In this document: positions 1 through 11,684 of the stretch, in pieces
How the letters are laid out: every line of letters starts with the position of its first letter
Numbering within the stretch: the first letter of the stretch is position 1
Source of the DNA: Chimonanthus salicifolius
Taxonomy: Eukaryota > Streptophyta > Magnoliopsida > Laurales > Calycanthaceae
Length of the DNA stretch: 64,000 bases
Assembly (NCBI GenBank): GCA_013350335.1
Contig: CM023540.1
Location: 21,741,175-21,805,174 of the forward strand
Direction of reading: 5' to 3'
The notes under the pieces: model-generated
The model's database searches: none
Seen by the model: only the letters and a program-made list of their open reading frames with translations
Told to the model about the DNA's origin: nothing
Position numbers and translations under genes: made by a program

Positions 1-332
1 AGGAGTAGGGTGCTACCCATTTCGGAGAGATATCGGTGTTCGTGTTCAGCAAGACCATTTTGCTGTGAAGTATGTGAACAGGATAGAAGGTGAATGATCC
101 ATTTTTGCACACACAAGTTGTGAAATGAGTGATTATTTTACTCCTTACCACCATCACTTTGAAAAAAATTAATGGAAGTAGAAAAATAATTTTCAACAAA
201 CATAAGAAAGTGATGAAAATGAGTATAAACTTTCAATTTATGGCGCATTGGAAAAATCCAAGAAAAACGCGTGTAATCATTTGTGAATAAAACATAATAA
301 TGAAAGCCAGAAACTGATAAAACTAGAGACAT
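1..332 (-). pseudogene. Ty1/copia integrase fragment (decayed)
   Basis: Minus-strand translation gives a copia-type integrase core in pieces. The segment 138-332 contains YYVLFTNDYTRFSWIFPMR and, further on, FFQSDGGKE, where the aspartate of SDGG is a catalytic acidic residue of retroviral-type integrases. Bases 1-80 continue in another frame with a QQNGLAEHEHRYLSEMG-like stretch, the usual HTPQQNG region. Frames change between the pieces, so the protein is dead. It lies downstream (minus strand) of the gag-protease remnant at 499-1515, in normal copia order, and runs off the left edge of the window, so reverse transcriptase and RNase H, if kept, are outside. Confidence 0.85.
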
Positions 333-498
333 CCAAACATCCGAATGAATTAAATAAAAAGGTTAAGGAGTACAATGAGTACGAACTGAAAAAGGGAGTC
401 GCGTAGACTTGCCCAAAGCACAATCACTACAAAAAGGGGAACGAGAGAACTTAAAAGAAGAGCCTAAACATTTATTGGTGGCTAAAACTTGAAGCACT

Positions 499-1638
499 TT
501 AGTAGAGGGATGCCCAAGACGCTGGTGCCAGATTGACGAAGAAGAGCATGATGCAGTTAACGCATGTGTGGTACGAGTAGTAGGCTTTGATAGGGGTATA
601 GGCCGGCTTCACATTGGCCCTGAAACAAAAGAACACCTGCACATAAGTCACGAATAACAAATCCCCAAGGGAAGAAAGTAAAACTAACAGAGTTATCTTT
701 TGTGAATTGAGCGACATGTAACAAGTTTTTGTGCATGTGGGGAACATGGAGAACATGAGAAAGATGAAATGTAGAGGAGGCTGAAGAAAGAGATAAAGTA
801 CCAATGTGTGCAGGGGGAGGGAGTCACTGTTACCCAGAACAACTTGATCAGTACCACTGTAGGCAAACCGAGAGAGGAGTGAGTGGGCATCACCTGTCAT
901 ATGATTGGTAGCACCTGTATCAGGGTACCAATTGTGATCAGCTGGAGGAGCAATCTGCAGACCAGCAAAGGTGGATGGAAGATCAGGCTCAAACGGAGGC
1001 TCTTGATGGTGGCGCTGATAGTAATTTGAAGCACTATGTCCATACCTGGAGCAGATCTGACACTGAAGGGCAGCAGACGGAGGATGTCCAAGAATGTTGG
1101 AAGAATTTGATGAACGTCCGCGACCACGATTGTCGCGACCACCTCTACCATTGTCAAGGCAACCTTGATGACCACAACCACCACGACCATAGGAACCACG
1201 CCCGTGAGATGAGAGAAGAGCAGTGTGAGGTACGTTGCTAGGGTTGTCAGACGGGGTACATTGTCCCAAATGTGTAAGTTGGGACTCAAATAATAGTAGT
1301 CGAGAGTGGAGATCTTGAAACACCCGAAGTGGAGGAGTGATGATGGTAGTAGTGTAAAACATGGAATAGTCGGGGCTAAGACCACGTAGAACAGAAGTAA
1401 CGAGGTCATCATTAGAGATCAGTTGATTGATAGCGGCAAGAGCATCAGCAATGGATTTGGCATGTTGCAAATATCCAGAAATAGTCTTTGTACCTTTGGA
1501 GATAGTGCATACTTGAATACGTGATGTGAATTTTAATTTACTCGCAAGCGTACGAACCGGTTTATAGTATAGAGTATGAGTGCGAGGTCGTACCCAAGGG
1601 AAACCGACAAAATATATGTATGAAATAGAAAATGACAC
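499..1638 (-). pseudogene. Ty1/copia gag-protease remnant
   Basis: A minus-strand open frame keeps a copia gag: a UBN2-type region (SGYLQHAKSIADALAAIN, then LVTSVLRGLSPDY), a Gly/Arg-rich stretch, a CCHC-like zinc knuckle (CQICSRYGHSASNYY, with Y where the last C is expected), and the protease motif WYPDTGATNHMTG with the DTG-type active site. After the protease the frame turns into low-similarity residues, so the gag-pre-integrase part is frameshifted. The first ~40 residues (about 1516-1638) do not look like gag and appear to be foreign sequence joined to it. The open frame is long, but the element as a whole is not functional. Confidence 0.85.
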
Positions 1639-3216
1639 TATTAAAAAAAATGTGATTTAAGGAAATAGTTTTCTAAAACATTTAGTTATCATCTTAATTT
1701 AGAACAATAAATTGTTTTAACGAATTTTTGAGAAAAAGAAAAATAATTTTTTTACATAGTCTACAATGGAATCGGGTCAAACATCGAAGTGCCATGTAAT
1801 CCGATTTAAAAACAAATACATGGCCTAGAATATGAAATATTCTGGAATTATTAAATATAATTCAAGTTTCTTATTTACTAAAATTCTAATTAAAATAATT
1901 ATTAAATCAGAATTTTTCAGATCAAGCCTTAGGCTTGAGCGGGTTTTAAACTTGTGTTTCCCCAAATCTAAAACAATTGTTCTTGATAAGAACCTTAAAC
2001 TGGAGAGACGGCAAGTCCCACTGATCCTAAAAGGGGATTCCACTTTTCCTTGAAAAATCCTAAAATTAATTTGCTTCATAAAGTTCTTAAAAAGAATTAA
2101 AATAAAATTGGAAACTATCATTATTAGATATTTAATAATTGGGAATATCATACATCTAAACAAACCGCCATGAATTTTATTTAAAAATTCGAAAATGAAT
2201 TACAATTCTTTTGGACTTTAAATGAAAAAAATAAAATAACTTATAAGAAATTATTTATTTTTCTCCTGTCTTTCGTCGTCCACTTCAGCCTTCAATGTCT
2301 TGCCCGGTTCAATATTCAATGGATCAAAAGCCATCAATTTATAGGAGTCAAAAGAGATGAGATAAGGGACCCTTCAAATTCAGCCAAGATAAGAGACCCA
2401 TTCAAATTCAAAATTTCTCTCTGTTAAGGTCGGCTAACTCCTTCATCTCCTTATCCCTCTCTTCCTTATCTTTCATTCTTATCTCTCCTTTGATTCAAAC
2501 TCTTTTATCATTATCCCTGTCTTTTATTCAAATCCACTATCTTTTATCCAAATCCACTGTCTTTTTCAAACGCCGAATTTTGCAGATAATGCACCATCCT
2601 TCAAACGAAATTCACTGGTCCCACTTGATCTTTTGGACTTGGATCCCATACTTGAACTTTTATCTAACCCAGACTATTGGTGGACTTTGGCTCATTGGCT
2701 TCCAATTGCAGACTTTGTCTTCAGACTTCAGATTCGAACAGTGGGTCCATTTGTGTGTTTATAAATTTCTACCACCTTTACAATGTAACACAGTCTAAAA
2801 AATATTATTATAATTCAAACTCTCATATCCGGATCTGAATTATAATAATTTACAATAATTCCAAATCAAATTAGGTGGTAAAAATTATAAAATTTCCAAA
2901 AATAGGATTATGGACCCACTTTTCTCCATTTTAATTCATTTTTTTTTATTCTCACAAATATACTGCAAAACTTAAAAACTCTATTAAATGCATCTAATAT
3001 TCACAAATCAAAGGCTAACTAATCCAAAATTAAAGGATAAAATGGTAATTTTCAGTGCTCAACAATGCGCAAATGAGTTGCATTGCCAAGAGAATGCTGT
3101 GAAAAATTGCGTTGCAGACAGTTCCAAATCTCACAAGAGGAAGAGAGGCCAACAACCTGTACAAGGACAGGTTCAGAGAGGGTCGTAATAAGAATGCTAA
3201 TGAGGTTCTGATCCAA
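1639..3216. other. AT-rich spacer within or next to the copia remnant
   Basis: No credible coding region was found. Small open frames (for example 1832-2053 and 2490-2798) lack recognisable motifs. The segment separates the copia gag from a possible LTR at 3217-4017. It may be copia 5' leader plus inserted AT-rich sequence, but its origin cannot be told by eye. Confidence 0.4.
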
Positions 3217-4017
3217 TGCAAGCTAGGCGGTGTAGGCGGGATTAATTTAAGATCAAATCAGATCGACGATGAGGGAGAGAGAAGAAGGTTGAACGGAGAG
3301 GTGCCTCAGCAGACCGGTGGCTGCTGTGAATCAGAGAAGTGCAGCAGCAGATCGACAGGAAGATGCTCTGTCACCGATTCAGATCTAAGGTCAGATCAGA
3401 TCGGCGGTGAGGGAGAGAACAGAAGGCTAAACGGAGAGGTGCCTCAGCAGACTAGCGATGAAGAAGAAGGCCTGGGCGCGAGAGGCATACCTGCGATGAA
3501 GAAGAACGACCAGATCTGAGGCGACGGTGAGAGGAGTTAACAGATCTGTACGCCGGAAGAGATGGGGACCGTGGACAGACAAGGCGGCTTGGAGAGATCT
3601 GTTGCAGGAAGGAGTGGTCGGAGAGAGCAACCGGGAAAGCCGCCGCCGCCGCCGCTCGGGACGGTGAAGAAGGAAGGCAAAACCGAAAGCGAACAGAGGT
3701 CAACACAGGACTGCCGTTGTTGTCAAGAGAGAGAAGGAAAAAAAATTTAAAGATTTTAGGGAATCGAGGTGTGGCTCTGTACCATGAAGAATTGTGGAAT
3801 AATTGGCTCAATGGCCCTTCTCATTATACAGTATATATATAGATGTACATGTCTAAGTATGGAAGCCCTTAATCAGGGAACTTGACAAAGATGGAATAAG
3901 ATATACATGGTAGGGTCTAAGTATAGAAACCCTTAATCAGGGAACTTGACAAGGATATAATAAGATATACATGGTAGGTCAACTCTTCTCTCTAATACGC
4001 GTCAACTCTCATGTAAC
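3217..4017 (-). repeat. Putative copia 5' LTR
   Basis: On the minus strand this stretch could run from TGTTACATGAGAG (near 4017) to TTGCA at 3217. It is followed by TTGGATCAGAACC, which resembles the initiator-tRNA-Met primer-binding site of copia elements (TGGTATCAGAGC) with mismatches. It contains a 64-bp tandem duplication (from 3851 and from 3915) and a ~135-bp imperfect duplication in the GC-rich 3240-3460 part. The second LTR is not in the window, so the LTR assignment cannot be confirmed. The alternative is an unrelated repeat. Confidence 0.35.
3851..3978. repeat. 64-bp tandem duplication
   Basis: The unit beginning GTCTAAGTATGGAAGCCC at 3851 recurs from 3915 with a few substitutions. 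It includes an inner TTAATCAGGGAACTTGACAA block. Confidence 0.8.
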
Positions 4018-5753
4018 ACGCATATAATTTGAAAATCCAATTTTCCAAATTATTTTTTTTGGTAAACTCTTCGTATAACAGTCTTATATCTTGAACCATT
4101 ATTTTAAAATTTGAACAGTTAATCAAACTATTTTTTTTATCACAATTTGATTAAATTAGATTCAACAACTGAATCAAACCACTCTGAACTGTGATATTGA
4201 AACAACATCATACATATTTCTATGAATTATTAAAAATATCAAAATTAAAAATAACTTACTAATTAGGTATTAAAACGTCGTTAATATGTACTGAAGGTGC
4301 AACTTTAAGTGGATGATCTTATCTTATTCATTGCAGTAAGATTTTGACATCCTTCATATGTGCCACAAATACTATAAATAAATTAAATTCTAAGAAATCA
4401 GTCTAACACCAAACCACCCGTCCCCCCACTCCAGTCCAAAATCCAAATAAACTAGTAGGCCAATACTTTTAACTTTTTAAAAAATCATTATTTTCCAATT
4501 CAATTACTTTACAAAAGAAAATCACACCAGTACAAAAGCCAAATTTTTTCAACCAAATGCCTTATGTACCCCAAATTTCTAAATAATTGAGTATTTCATT
4601 GGAAGATTGTTAAACTTCTTGTGAAGAAGATAAATCATAGTTTAAAAATTCAAAATCTCATGTAAGTAAATTTAAATTAATTCAATTTGATAAGATTTTG
4701 AATTAATAATGTTTATTGAATATTTTTAATTAATTAGATTTCAGATCAAGTGTAAATTAATAAAATTTCAAATTATAATTTATATAATTAAAAGTAATGT
4801 AATTTGCTAGGTCCAAAGTCATTGAGTTCTTCTTTTATCTTACTTGAAAAGACATCACGACTTCGGGTGCAATGAACGTTGCTATCTCTAGTCGTCAACT
4901 TTAACGAGCCACTTCCTATAGACTTGTTTGATGTGTGTGAATTGAGGGTTTATATATGTCTGTAAGATTAGTTTTACTTTCAATGTGAGGTGAGGATACT
5001 CATATTATTAAAAAAAAAATAGAAGATAAAATACCAGATTGGCCCACCTTCATTCAATCATGATTTAGATTAGATATTATTGAAACAAAACCCATCGTAA
5101 GCTCAATCATCATTTAACTAAACCTAAAAATTTGTACAAAGTCAAGACAGGGCAGCCCTATCGTGCATTGTGATTAGGTTAAACTCTAAATAAAATTTAA
5201 AAATTTGAAAAAGTTGAATTTTATAAAACTTTGAATCGATTAAGTCAATAGGTTTTATAAATTTTTTTATATTGGATGTGTGTTTTAAGTTTTTGAACTA
5301 TATGTTTTACAAACAACCATATAGAAATTTATGAGATTTAGATAAATTGAGAGTGTACTAATGTCTATGAAGAAATATGAGTGATTTTCTTATTTTTAAC
5401 AATAGAGTTATAATGCTTTCTTCTTCAATGTCTCTCGATAGATAAATTGATTGAATGTCTCTCGATGATCTAAGTTATAACTCATATTCTTTGATGATTT
5501 TTTAATTTGGAATTTTGAATATGATAAATTGTAGAAAAAGAATAAAACTAGAATCTGGATTGTTTTCACCATTTCAAAAGAAACTACGTTATATTGTTTA
5601 ATTTTCAATATAATTCCTTTTGTGTTAAACTTCTTCAAAATTTATACAAAGTAGACACAAAGAACAATCACGTCACATTTATGTCGTTTGTCATATATAT
5701 GGTAAATCATAATATTTCGATTTAAATTATAGAAGGAGATCCACGGTTAAGAT
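4018..5753. other. AT-rich intergenic sequence, nothing recognised
   Basis: No open frame with recognisable motifs. Short A/T runs and scattered direct repeats only. The 5408-5638 minus-strand frame is low-complexity Lys/Phe/Ile-rich and is not credible as a gene. Confidence 0.5.
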
Positions 5754-6148
5754 AACGACAACTCATACATATTGGCCAATACAACTGTGTCGTTAATACA
5801 TATCGTTATAGGGATAAATTGCCTCAACGATTTCTCTCTCTCTCTTTTTAAATTATTATAAAAACAATATAGAAAATATGAGAAAAATAAGAAAAAATAA
5901 AAAACTTATTTTGAGCGAGATGATGTCATGACCCGTCTCGTCCCAACACAATATTGTTTGCTTTAGGTCAAAAAGACTTGCATGACTTTGCATTGGGCCT
6001 GACTCATTCCCAGGTCCAAAAAGCGTACTACCAGGGGTGCTCCCTCTTATAAATCTCTGGATTTTCTATCTTTTGAGAGAGAGTTGGCTCTCTCTCTTCT
6101 CCCAGCGCGGCTAGGCTTACATGCCTTTGAGCCAGACGTCTGGGCCTG
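5754..6148. repeat. Dispersed repeat, copy 1 (other copy 30768-31208)
   Basis: The stretch starts GGTTAAGATAACGACAACTC and ends near GAGCCAGACGTCTGGGCC. It is matched with few changes at 30768-31208. It carries ACAATATTGTTTGCTTTAGG followed by a GACTTGCATGACTTTGCATT block. A related block with the form ACAATATTGTCCGCTTTGGG recurs at 6275. It has no coding potential and is probably a short retroelement-like repeat; the family was not identified. Confidence 0.75.
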
Positions 6149-6274
6149 GGCATTACAATCCACCCCACTTAGACCCAGAGCTGTTTTCAGCTTGGCTACA
6201 ACATAGGGAGCCCACACAAGCAAAGGGTTGAACCGTGCTTGGATACCATTTGTCACGATCCTCCCCGTTCTAGC

Positions 6275-6420
6275 ACAATATTGTCCGCTTTGGGTCAAAA
6301 ATAACCACACGACTTTGCATTGGGCCTAACTCACTCCGAGGCCCAAAACACGTTGTGCTATGTGGAGGGGTGCTCCTTATAAACCCCCGGATTCTCTATC
6401 TCCTGGGCAACGTCGGACAA
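6275..6420. repeat. ACAATATTGTCCGCTTTGG-type repeat block
   Basis: The block ACAATATTGTCCGCTTTGGG is followed by CACACGACTTTGCATTGGG and GGAGGGGTGCTCCTTATAAA. It repeats the layout of the block at 5948 in diverged form. The preceding bases GGATACCATTTGTCACGATC resemble the flank of plant retroelement repeats. Its exact ends are not visible. Confidence 0.55.
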
Positions 6421-7375
6421 ATTCCCACACCCACACGCCTATCAAATTGAATGCTTACAGTCTGATTCTCAACAAAGTAAATTAATCCAGCCCCCCTGCA
6501 GCAGACTCCGAAGAGTTGGTCAGCTGGGATTCTTATCTGTCAGTGAGACATGATACCGTATTAGTCTTACTTTGCGAACTCAAGACTTTCAGTTTCACTC
6601 TGATACCAATTGTAGCGCCCCTCCCTTTTCTCCCTAATTATCAGAGCGCGAGTCAAAACCGAATCCAAAGATTCAACCCTTAACTGGCCCAATCAGTGTG
6701 TACACATGGAAAGACTCCACATAAACTTAGCAACACACTAACTTAAAATAATGCGAAAATAAGTACATTCATTTAAATCCATCATTCAATCTTTCTCAAT
6801 CTAAGCAAAGCATAATCTCCATAATATTTATTTCTCAAATCAAAGGTTTAATTACAATAACCCAAATTCTCAATTAACTCAATCCTACTAAATTGTTCAT
6901 TCTCAACTAATATTAACAAGTAGACTCTTCGCAGTTCTCAACTTGCGCCATCCTCATCTATGCATGGTTAGTACTTGGTCCAGCCTCATCATCTTCTCCT
7001 TTCCTGTATTAATTTCTAAAAGAATAGAATATTGTGGGCTTAGTCAACGCCCAGTAGGATTTCCCATCAAAGTGGGTATCAACATGATATATATAAAAAT
7101 CGGAGAAAAACATACAAGTTCTTCGTATCATATAATTTAGTTGAAATCATCCCCACCCCATATTTCAAAATCAATTCATATACTCATATATATAAAGCAT
7201 TTGAAATCAGTTCATAATCATTTCATAAATCAATTCGTAATCAACATACTTTTGATAACTCAGTAAATCAACATGATACAAATTCCATGGTACATGAATC
7301 AATGCAAACCCCTCTCATGCCCATGCATTTCTTTCTATCACACTTTCCATTTAAACAGTTCTAATCATTGGCAAT

Positions 7376-8600
7376 AAGGGGAATGGAAAAGTCAAGTAAA
7401 AAAGGACCCGAATGAAATACCTTAAAGACTTAAGGGCATAAGGGGAATGGAAAAGCCAAGATAAGTGTTTGACCAAGTCATACGGTGGAAGTGATAGTAA
7501 CTGCGTGAACAATACCGTGAATAGGTGGGTTGTTCCCACTTCCTATGCACAAGGCACCCACTCCCCACTACCCCATACACACGACAGTCTTTCCCTCTTT
7601 TCTTCATATGCGAACGACATTTCATCCCCCACTTTTCTTTACACTGCAATAATCTATCTCCCATATCTTCCACTGAGAACACCTTCTGCACTACTACTCT
7701 CAAGCGAGGAAATGAAGTAAAAGAGGGAAAGGCGAAAAAGGGAAGAGGAAAAGGGATTACGAAAAGCATCTTGAAAGGTTGGTACAATTTTTCTAAATTA
7801 ATATTTAGATTTAAATAAGAGTCTAGGGTGATTTAAAATCAACCCTGGACGAATTCGGATTAATTAAATGAAAATGGGACTGATTCGAGAATTGTAGGGT
7901 ATTCGCCACAATTCAGGAATCAGGTTCAAATCCCTGAAATTGTTTATTAAAATGGGATTGTGGAAAGGGATTAGAGGTGGTGAAGAAAAATATCATTTTT
8001 CTTTTAATTAATGTTAATTACTGTTCTTATCATAGTTAATGATTTCTTTATTAATTATAAGAATAGAATATTAAAAGATCAAAAGGGTTGAAATAAAAGC
8101 AGAAGTAAGAAGAGGGAAGGTAGAGTCGAAGGGGTGAAGAGAACGAAGAGGATAAAGAAAAGCGGGGGAAGAAGTATCGTTCGTATATGAAGGAAAGAGT
8201 AAAAGACTATCGTGTGTATGGGGTAGTGGGGAGTGGGTGCCGTGTACATAGGAAGTGGGAACAACCCACTGCTGTGCGCATGTAAAATGGAATGAGCTAC
8301 TGTTCACAGCACTATTCACGGTACAGTTCACGCAGTTACTATTCACACGGTGGAGGTGGAACCTCCACCCTATGACTTGGTCAAACACTTATCTTGGTTT
8401 TTCCATTCCCCTGCTGTGCGCATGTAAAATGGAATGGGCTACTGTTCACAGCACTATTCACGGTACAGTTCATGCAGTTACTATTCACACGGTGGAGGTG
8501 GAACCTCCACTGTATGACTTGGTCAAACACTTATCTTGGTTTTTCCATTCCCCTTATGTCTTGAGTTTTTAAGGTATTCCATTCGGGTCCTTTTTGACTT
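7376..8600. mobile_element. Fold-back element with long inverted arms
   Basis: The left arm (about 7376-7790) and right arm (about 8090-8600) are inverted copies. The left reads GGGGAATGGAAAAGTCAAG with GGACCCGAATG; the right reads CCATTCGGGTCC with CATTCCCCTTATGTC in reverse. Both arms hold complementary forms of GGGTTGTTCCCACTTCC and of TAGTGGGGAGTGGGTGCC. The AT-rich centre (7790-8090) is the loop. The right arm is lengthened by a 142-bp tandem duplication. Open frames inside are by-products of the inverted symmetry. It could lie inside a larger repeat bounded by TGTAGCGCC (6614) and GGCGTCACA (8804). Confidence 0.65.
8271..8554. repeat. 142-bp tandem duplication in the fold-back arm
   Basis: Two nearly identical units start at GCTGTGCGCATGTAAAATGG (8271 and 8413). 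Each includes CACTATTCACGGTACAGTTC and GGTGGAGGTGGAACCTCCAC, the latter itself a short palindrome. Confidence 0.9.
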
Positions 8601-8974
8601 GGCGTGACACGTCGTCACCCAATCATTCTTAATTAAATCTTATACGTTAGATTTTCGATCATGATACCCGACATTAATTTATAGATTAATTTCCTCAATT
8701 AATCCTATTTTTATATTTCCTAATTAATTGATTAATTCACATTAATTTCAATTAATTAATACAATTTTGATTTCTTTAATATTTTTTAAAATTTCGAGGC
8801 GTCACAAAATTAGCTTCAAATTTATGAATTTTGCCTACAATTTTCAACCATCAAAGGAAATTTCAGACTTGAGGTTTTAATTGCATAGATCCTTTCTAAT
8901 ACATATCAATTGTGATGCCCCACTCACATCCACTTGGGTATGCGAGAGAAGAACTGTAAAAATCATTCATCTCA

Positions 8975-9160
8975 GATAAATTCGTTCGAATGAACCAATC
9001 CATTCATTCGAATGAATGAACATTATTCTGTCCACTCATTCGAATGAACTAAATTTACACTTCGATATTCGTTCGGATAACTTTATTCATCCAAACAAAT
9101 GCCGAATGTTCGTTCGAATGAGCTGGTGTTCTTTCGAATGAGTTAAAACGTAGGAGTAGA
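8975..9160. repeat. GAATGAAT/ATTCGAATGAA palindrome cluster
   Basis: Several copies of CATTCGAATGAA-type palindromes sit here, for example TTCGTTCGAATGAACC and CATTCATTCGAATGAATGAA. Clusters of the same type occur at 28480-28720 and at 37645-37755 (the duplicated copy). No gene is present. Confidence 0.75.
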
Positions 9161-9169
9161 ATGGTAATT

Positions 9170-9985
9170 TCACCCGAAAATCCAAATTCAAGTGTGTAGA
9201 GGCAGAAAATCCAAACGTCAGTATATCTTACCATTTTTTAATATATATCACTTTAAATTTTAAAATAAAATGAATAAGTATCATTGTTGATAGATAACTT
9301 AATATGATCACACACTTTAAAAAATGAGTTTAATATTAGCATAAGATGAGAGAGATATCTGGTGAATTGAGGGATTCTGTAAGAGCAAATGTTCGTAAAA
9401 GTAAGGAATGGTGACATTGTTATTTAAGCAAGTTTTTTTTATAACTAGATTTGTAATTGGACTAAAATGTTTGTTTTTAATAATTTATTTACCAAAAAGG
9501 GCACGATACTTTTAGCCACTAGCTAGCCCAATTCCATCCTGTCATTTATATTTGAATCTTAAATTTAATTCAAGTCCAAGCCACTCTTAGATTGTTGTTG
9601 AGGTAATGAAAAACTGGGAATATCCAATGTAAAATCTCTATAGGTGATCCTTCTTAATCCTAAAGACATACCAGATTAATCCAGAAGTTTGAACCCATCA
9701 CGTCCTGTTTCCTGGTTAAGAATTATCCTCTATCTACAGTAAAAGAATTCCAGGTAATACTCCAATCTTAGGTTAAATAGAGAAAGTAAGTACCAAGCAG
9801 CATTTGGTTACACTCCAATCATAGAGAATGTTTCAAACGTTCATATTTGAAATACACTATTCGAACCAAATTTACGGTCTTCTAAAACCAGACTACAACA
9901 CATTCATGATTTCAAGCTTATATCTTAGATATTTTATTAGCAGAAATCTCTAGCTCCTTTTATTTTTTATTTTTTTTATATTGAT
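9170..9985. other. AT-rich spacer downstream of HSP copy A
   Basis: The spacer contains no recognisable gene. It is collinear with copy B at 37790-38600. It holds the presumed 3' flank and terminator region of the minus-strand HSP gene, but no clear AATAAA could be assigned. Confidence 0.5.
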
Positions 9986-9987
9986 TT

Positions 9988-10489
9988 TTAGAGCTTGCTG
10001 GAGATGGGTATATTCCTGGATCGCGATTTAGGGCTGGAATCTTTGGGCGCAACGATAGTCAAAACCCCGTTCTCTACCTGCGCTTTGATCAGATCGGCTT
10101 TCACATTCTCCGGCAATCCAATCTGCCTTGAGAAATCCCCTTTCGCCCTTCTTCCTTGGATGTGCCAAATAGCCTCTTGTGGATCCGATTCCCCTTTCGG
10201 CCCTTCCACTTTCACCACCATCACGTTCCCTTCTTCCAATTGGATTTTCACATCTTCCTTGCTACATCCTGCATAGCAAGCAGCTATTAGAGGGAAGAAA
10301 TTTTGAAAGGAAAATGAAGTTGGTTTTTTGCTGGAGACTGGACGTACCAGGGACGTCAATCTTGAAGATGTGCGAAGTAGGGGTCTCAATCCAGTCCATC
10401 TGGGCCGTTGATTCGGGCCACTCCCGGACGGCCATGGGTATCCACGGGAAAGAGCGCCGGAATGGGTCGAAGAAACCGTCGGACGACAT
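9988..10489 (-). CDS. HSP15.7: Small heat-shock protein, peroxisomal HSP15.7 type, copy A
   Basis: Two exons: 10489-10348 (142 bp) and 10268-9988 (281 bp) with a 79-bp GT-AG intron. The product is 140 residues, close to the ~137 of Arabidopsis HSP15.7. Exon 1 starts MSSDGFFDPFRRSFPWIP and reaches SHIFKIDVPG at the start of the alpha-crystallin domain. Exon 2 carries DVKIQLEEGNVMVVKVEG, FSRQIGLPENVKADLIKA and the core motif GVLTIVAPKD. The last residues are SKL, a peroxisomal type-1 targeting signal, so a matrix chaperone that holds unfolded proteins under heat stress is expected. An HSE and TATA box lie just upstream. It differs from copy B (38602-39104) by six residues. No disruption is visible. 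Confidence 0.93.
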
Positions 10490-10586
10490 TTCAATTTTGA
10501 CTGAATTTCAAACTCAGCCGCGATTTAGATGGGTTTTCTTATCCAAATTGAGATTCAGGCGACTGAGGAGTGACGGATGATGATCG

Positions 10587-10653
10587 TTTTTATAGAACGA
10601 GAGAGAGAGAGAGAAGGTTCTGGAATCGTTATCTTCGGGATTTCATTCCAGAA
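10587..10653 (-). promoter_or_regulatory. Heat-shock promoter of HSP copy A (TATA plus HSEs)
   Basis: Reading the minus strand, TATAAAA sits at 10593-10587, about 100 bp before the ATG. At 10613-10625 is GAAGGTTCTGGAA, a perfect nGAAnnTTCnnGAAn three-unit heat-shock element, with a further TTCCAGAA two-unit element at 10646-10653. A GAGA run separates TATA and HSE. The same layout is kept at copy B. Confidence 0.8.
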
Positions 10654-11282
10654 AGAACTCGGCATTTCATCTGGTTTGGCTCGATTTGAAGTCTGAAGTG
10701 GGGCCCACCTGATGAATGGTGCATGATAAATACACGTTGACCACTTTGATGTACACGTGAGACTAGTGATGCTGTTTCTAGCTTGTACAATACAATAGCG
10801 ATAAGCCTCTTACGAAAAGGAATGAGTAAATAAGATCCTCGTTAGAAATTTAGAATCACTCTATCATTGACATTTTTTTAAATGATTATGGACTGTGAGA
10901 AGGAGTTACCTGAAGTATACATTTATATAAAATTATATTATGATTTTTAATTATATAATTAATTTGAGTACCATCTAAATTTGGGTGAAACACGGGCGGA
11001 AAAGGCCAGGTTCTGATAAACACAATCTAACCCATATCATAAATGGTTGAACTCAGGTTAGTCGGATCTGATTTTGTACCCAAATTTCCAGCCATATCTG
11101 AAATGGAAAATAAATCAGGAAAAAGAAAAACAAGCAACACTGTTCTTGTTAAAAAAACTGTAGTTTAAAATCATGAAATTGAAACAATGAAACCTCTATT
11201 TTTAATTTTTTATATCCACGCCCAAATATCATGATTGTTGTTTTTATAAAAATAAGACTTTCTAATCAAAACATGTGCTACT
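10654..11282. other. Spacer upstream of HSP copy A
   Basis: AT-rich sequence without a recognisable gene, collinear with copy B at 39271-39895. It ends in the TSD GTGCTACT that flanks the hAT-like element. Confidence 0.5.
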
Positions 11283-11676
11283 CTGAGGTACAAATATCGG
11301 CCGATACATATCGTATCGGCCGATATATATCGGTTTTTTAAGACCGAGTAATATCGGCTGATACGATAAGTATCGGCCGTACATATCGAATATCGGCCAC
11401 AATATCGGTCAATATTCATAAATATCGGTATTTAATTATTATTTTTTAAAAACACCGATACGGTTTTCAACGGTTTAGGTTTCACAGGTCCTCACGGTTT
11501 TTTGCGGTTTTTCACGGTTTTTTTACAGTTTTTCACTATTTTTTCACGGTTCCGATATTGGAGGAGAGAGAAAATGCCGATATCGAGATGAGAGATAAAA
11601 ATATCGGCCGATATGCATATCGACCGATATTTGCATATCAGCCGATATATCAACATGGCCGATTTTTTAACGCCTG
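11283..11676. mobile_element. hAT-like non-autonomous element 1 with TATCGGCCGATA repeats
   Basis: A 394-bp insert present in duplication copy A and absent from copy B. It is flanked by GTGCTACT (11275-11282) and GTGCTATT (11677-11684), an 8-bp target duplication with one mismatch. Copy B has a single GTGCTACT at 39888-39895. The right end read inwards is CAGGCGTTAAAAAATCGGCC; the left is CTGAGGTACAAATATCGGCC, a degenerate terminal inverted repeat. Inside are many ATCGGCCGATA palindromes near both ends and a CACGGTTTTTTGCGGTTT-type minisatellite in the middle. There is no transposase. Confidence 0.82.
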
Positions 11677-11684
11677 GTGCTATT

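Noticed and set aside
3452..3811. 119-codon Ser/Arg-rich minus-strand frame as a gene
   Set aside because: It lies in a locally duplicated GC-rich repeat, overlaps other frames of equal length and has no recognisable domain; more likely LTR sequence.
8071..8572. 105-codon frames on both strands at 8071-8388 and 8255-8572
   Set aside because: By-products of the inverted and tandem repeats of the fold-back element.
6614..8804. Solo LTR bounded by TGTAGCGCC and GGCGTCACA
   Set aside because: The short inverted ends fit, but the flanking 5-mers (CCAAT and AAATT) do not match and no second copy is in the window.
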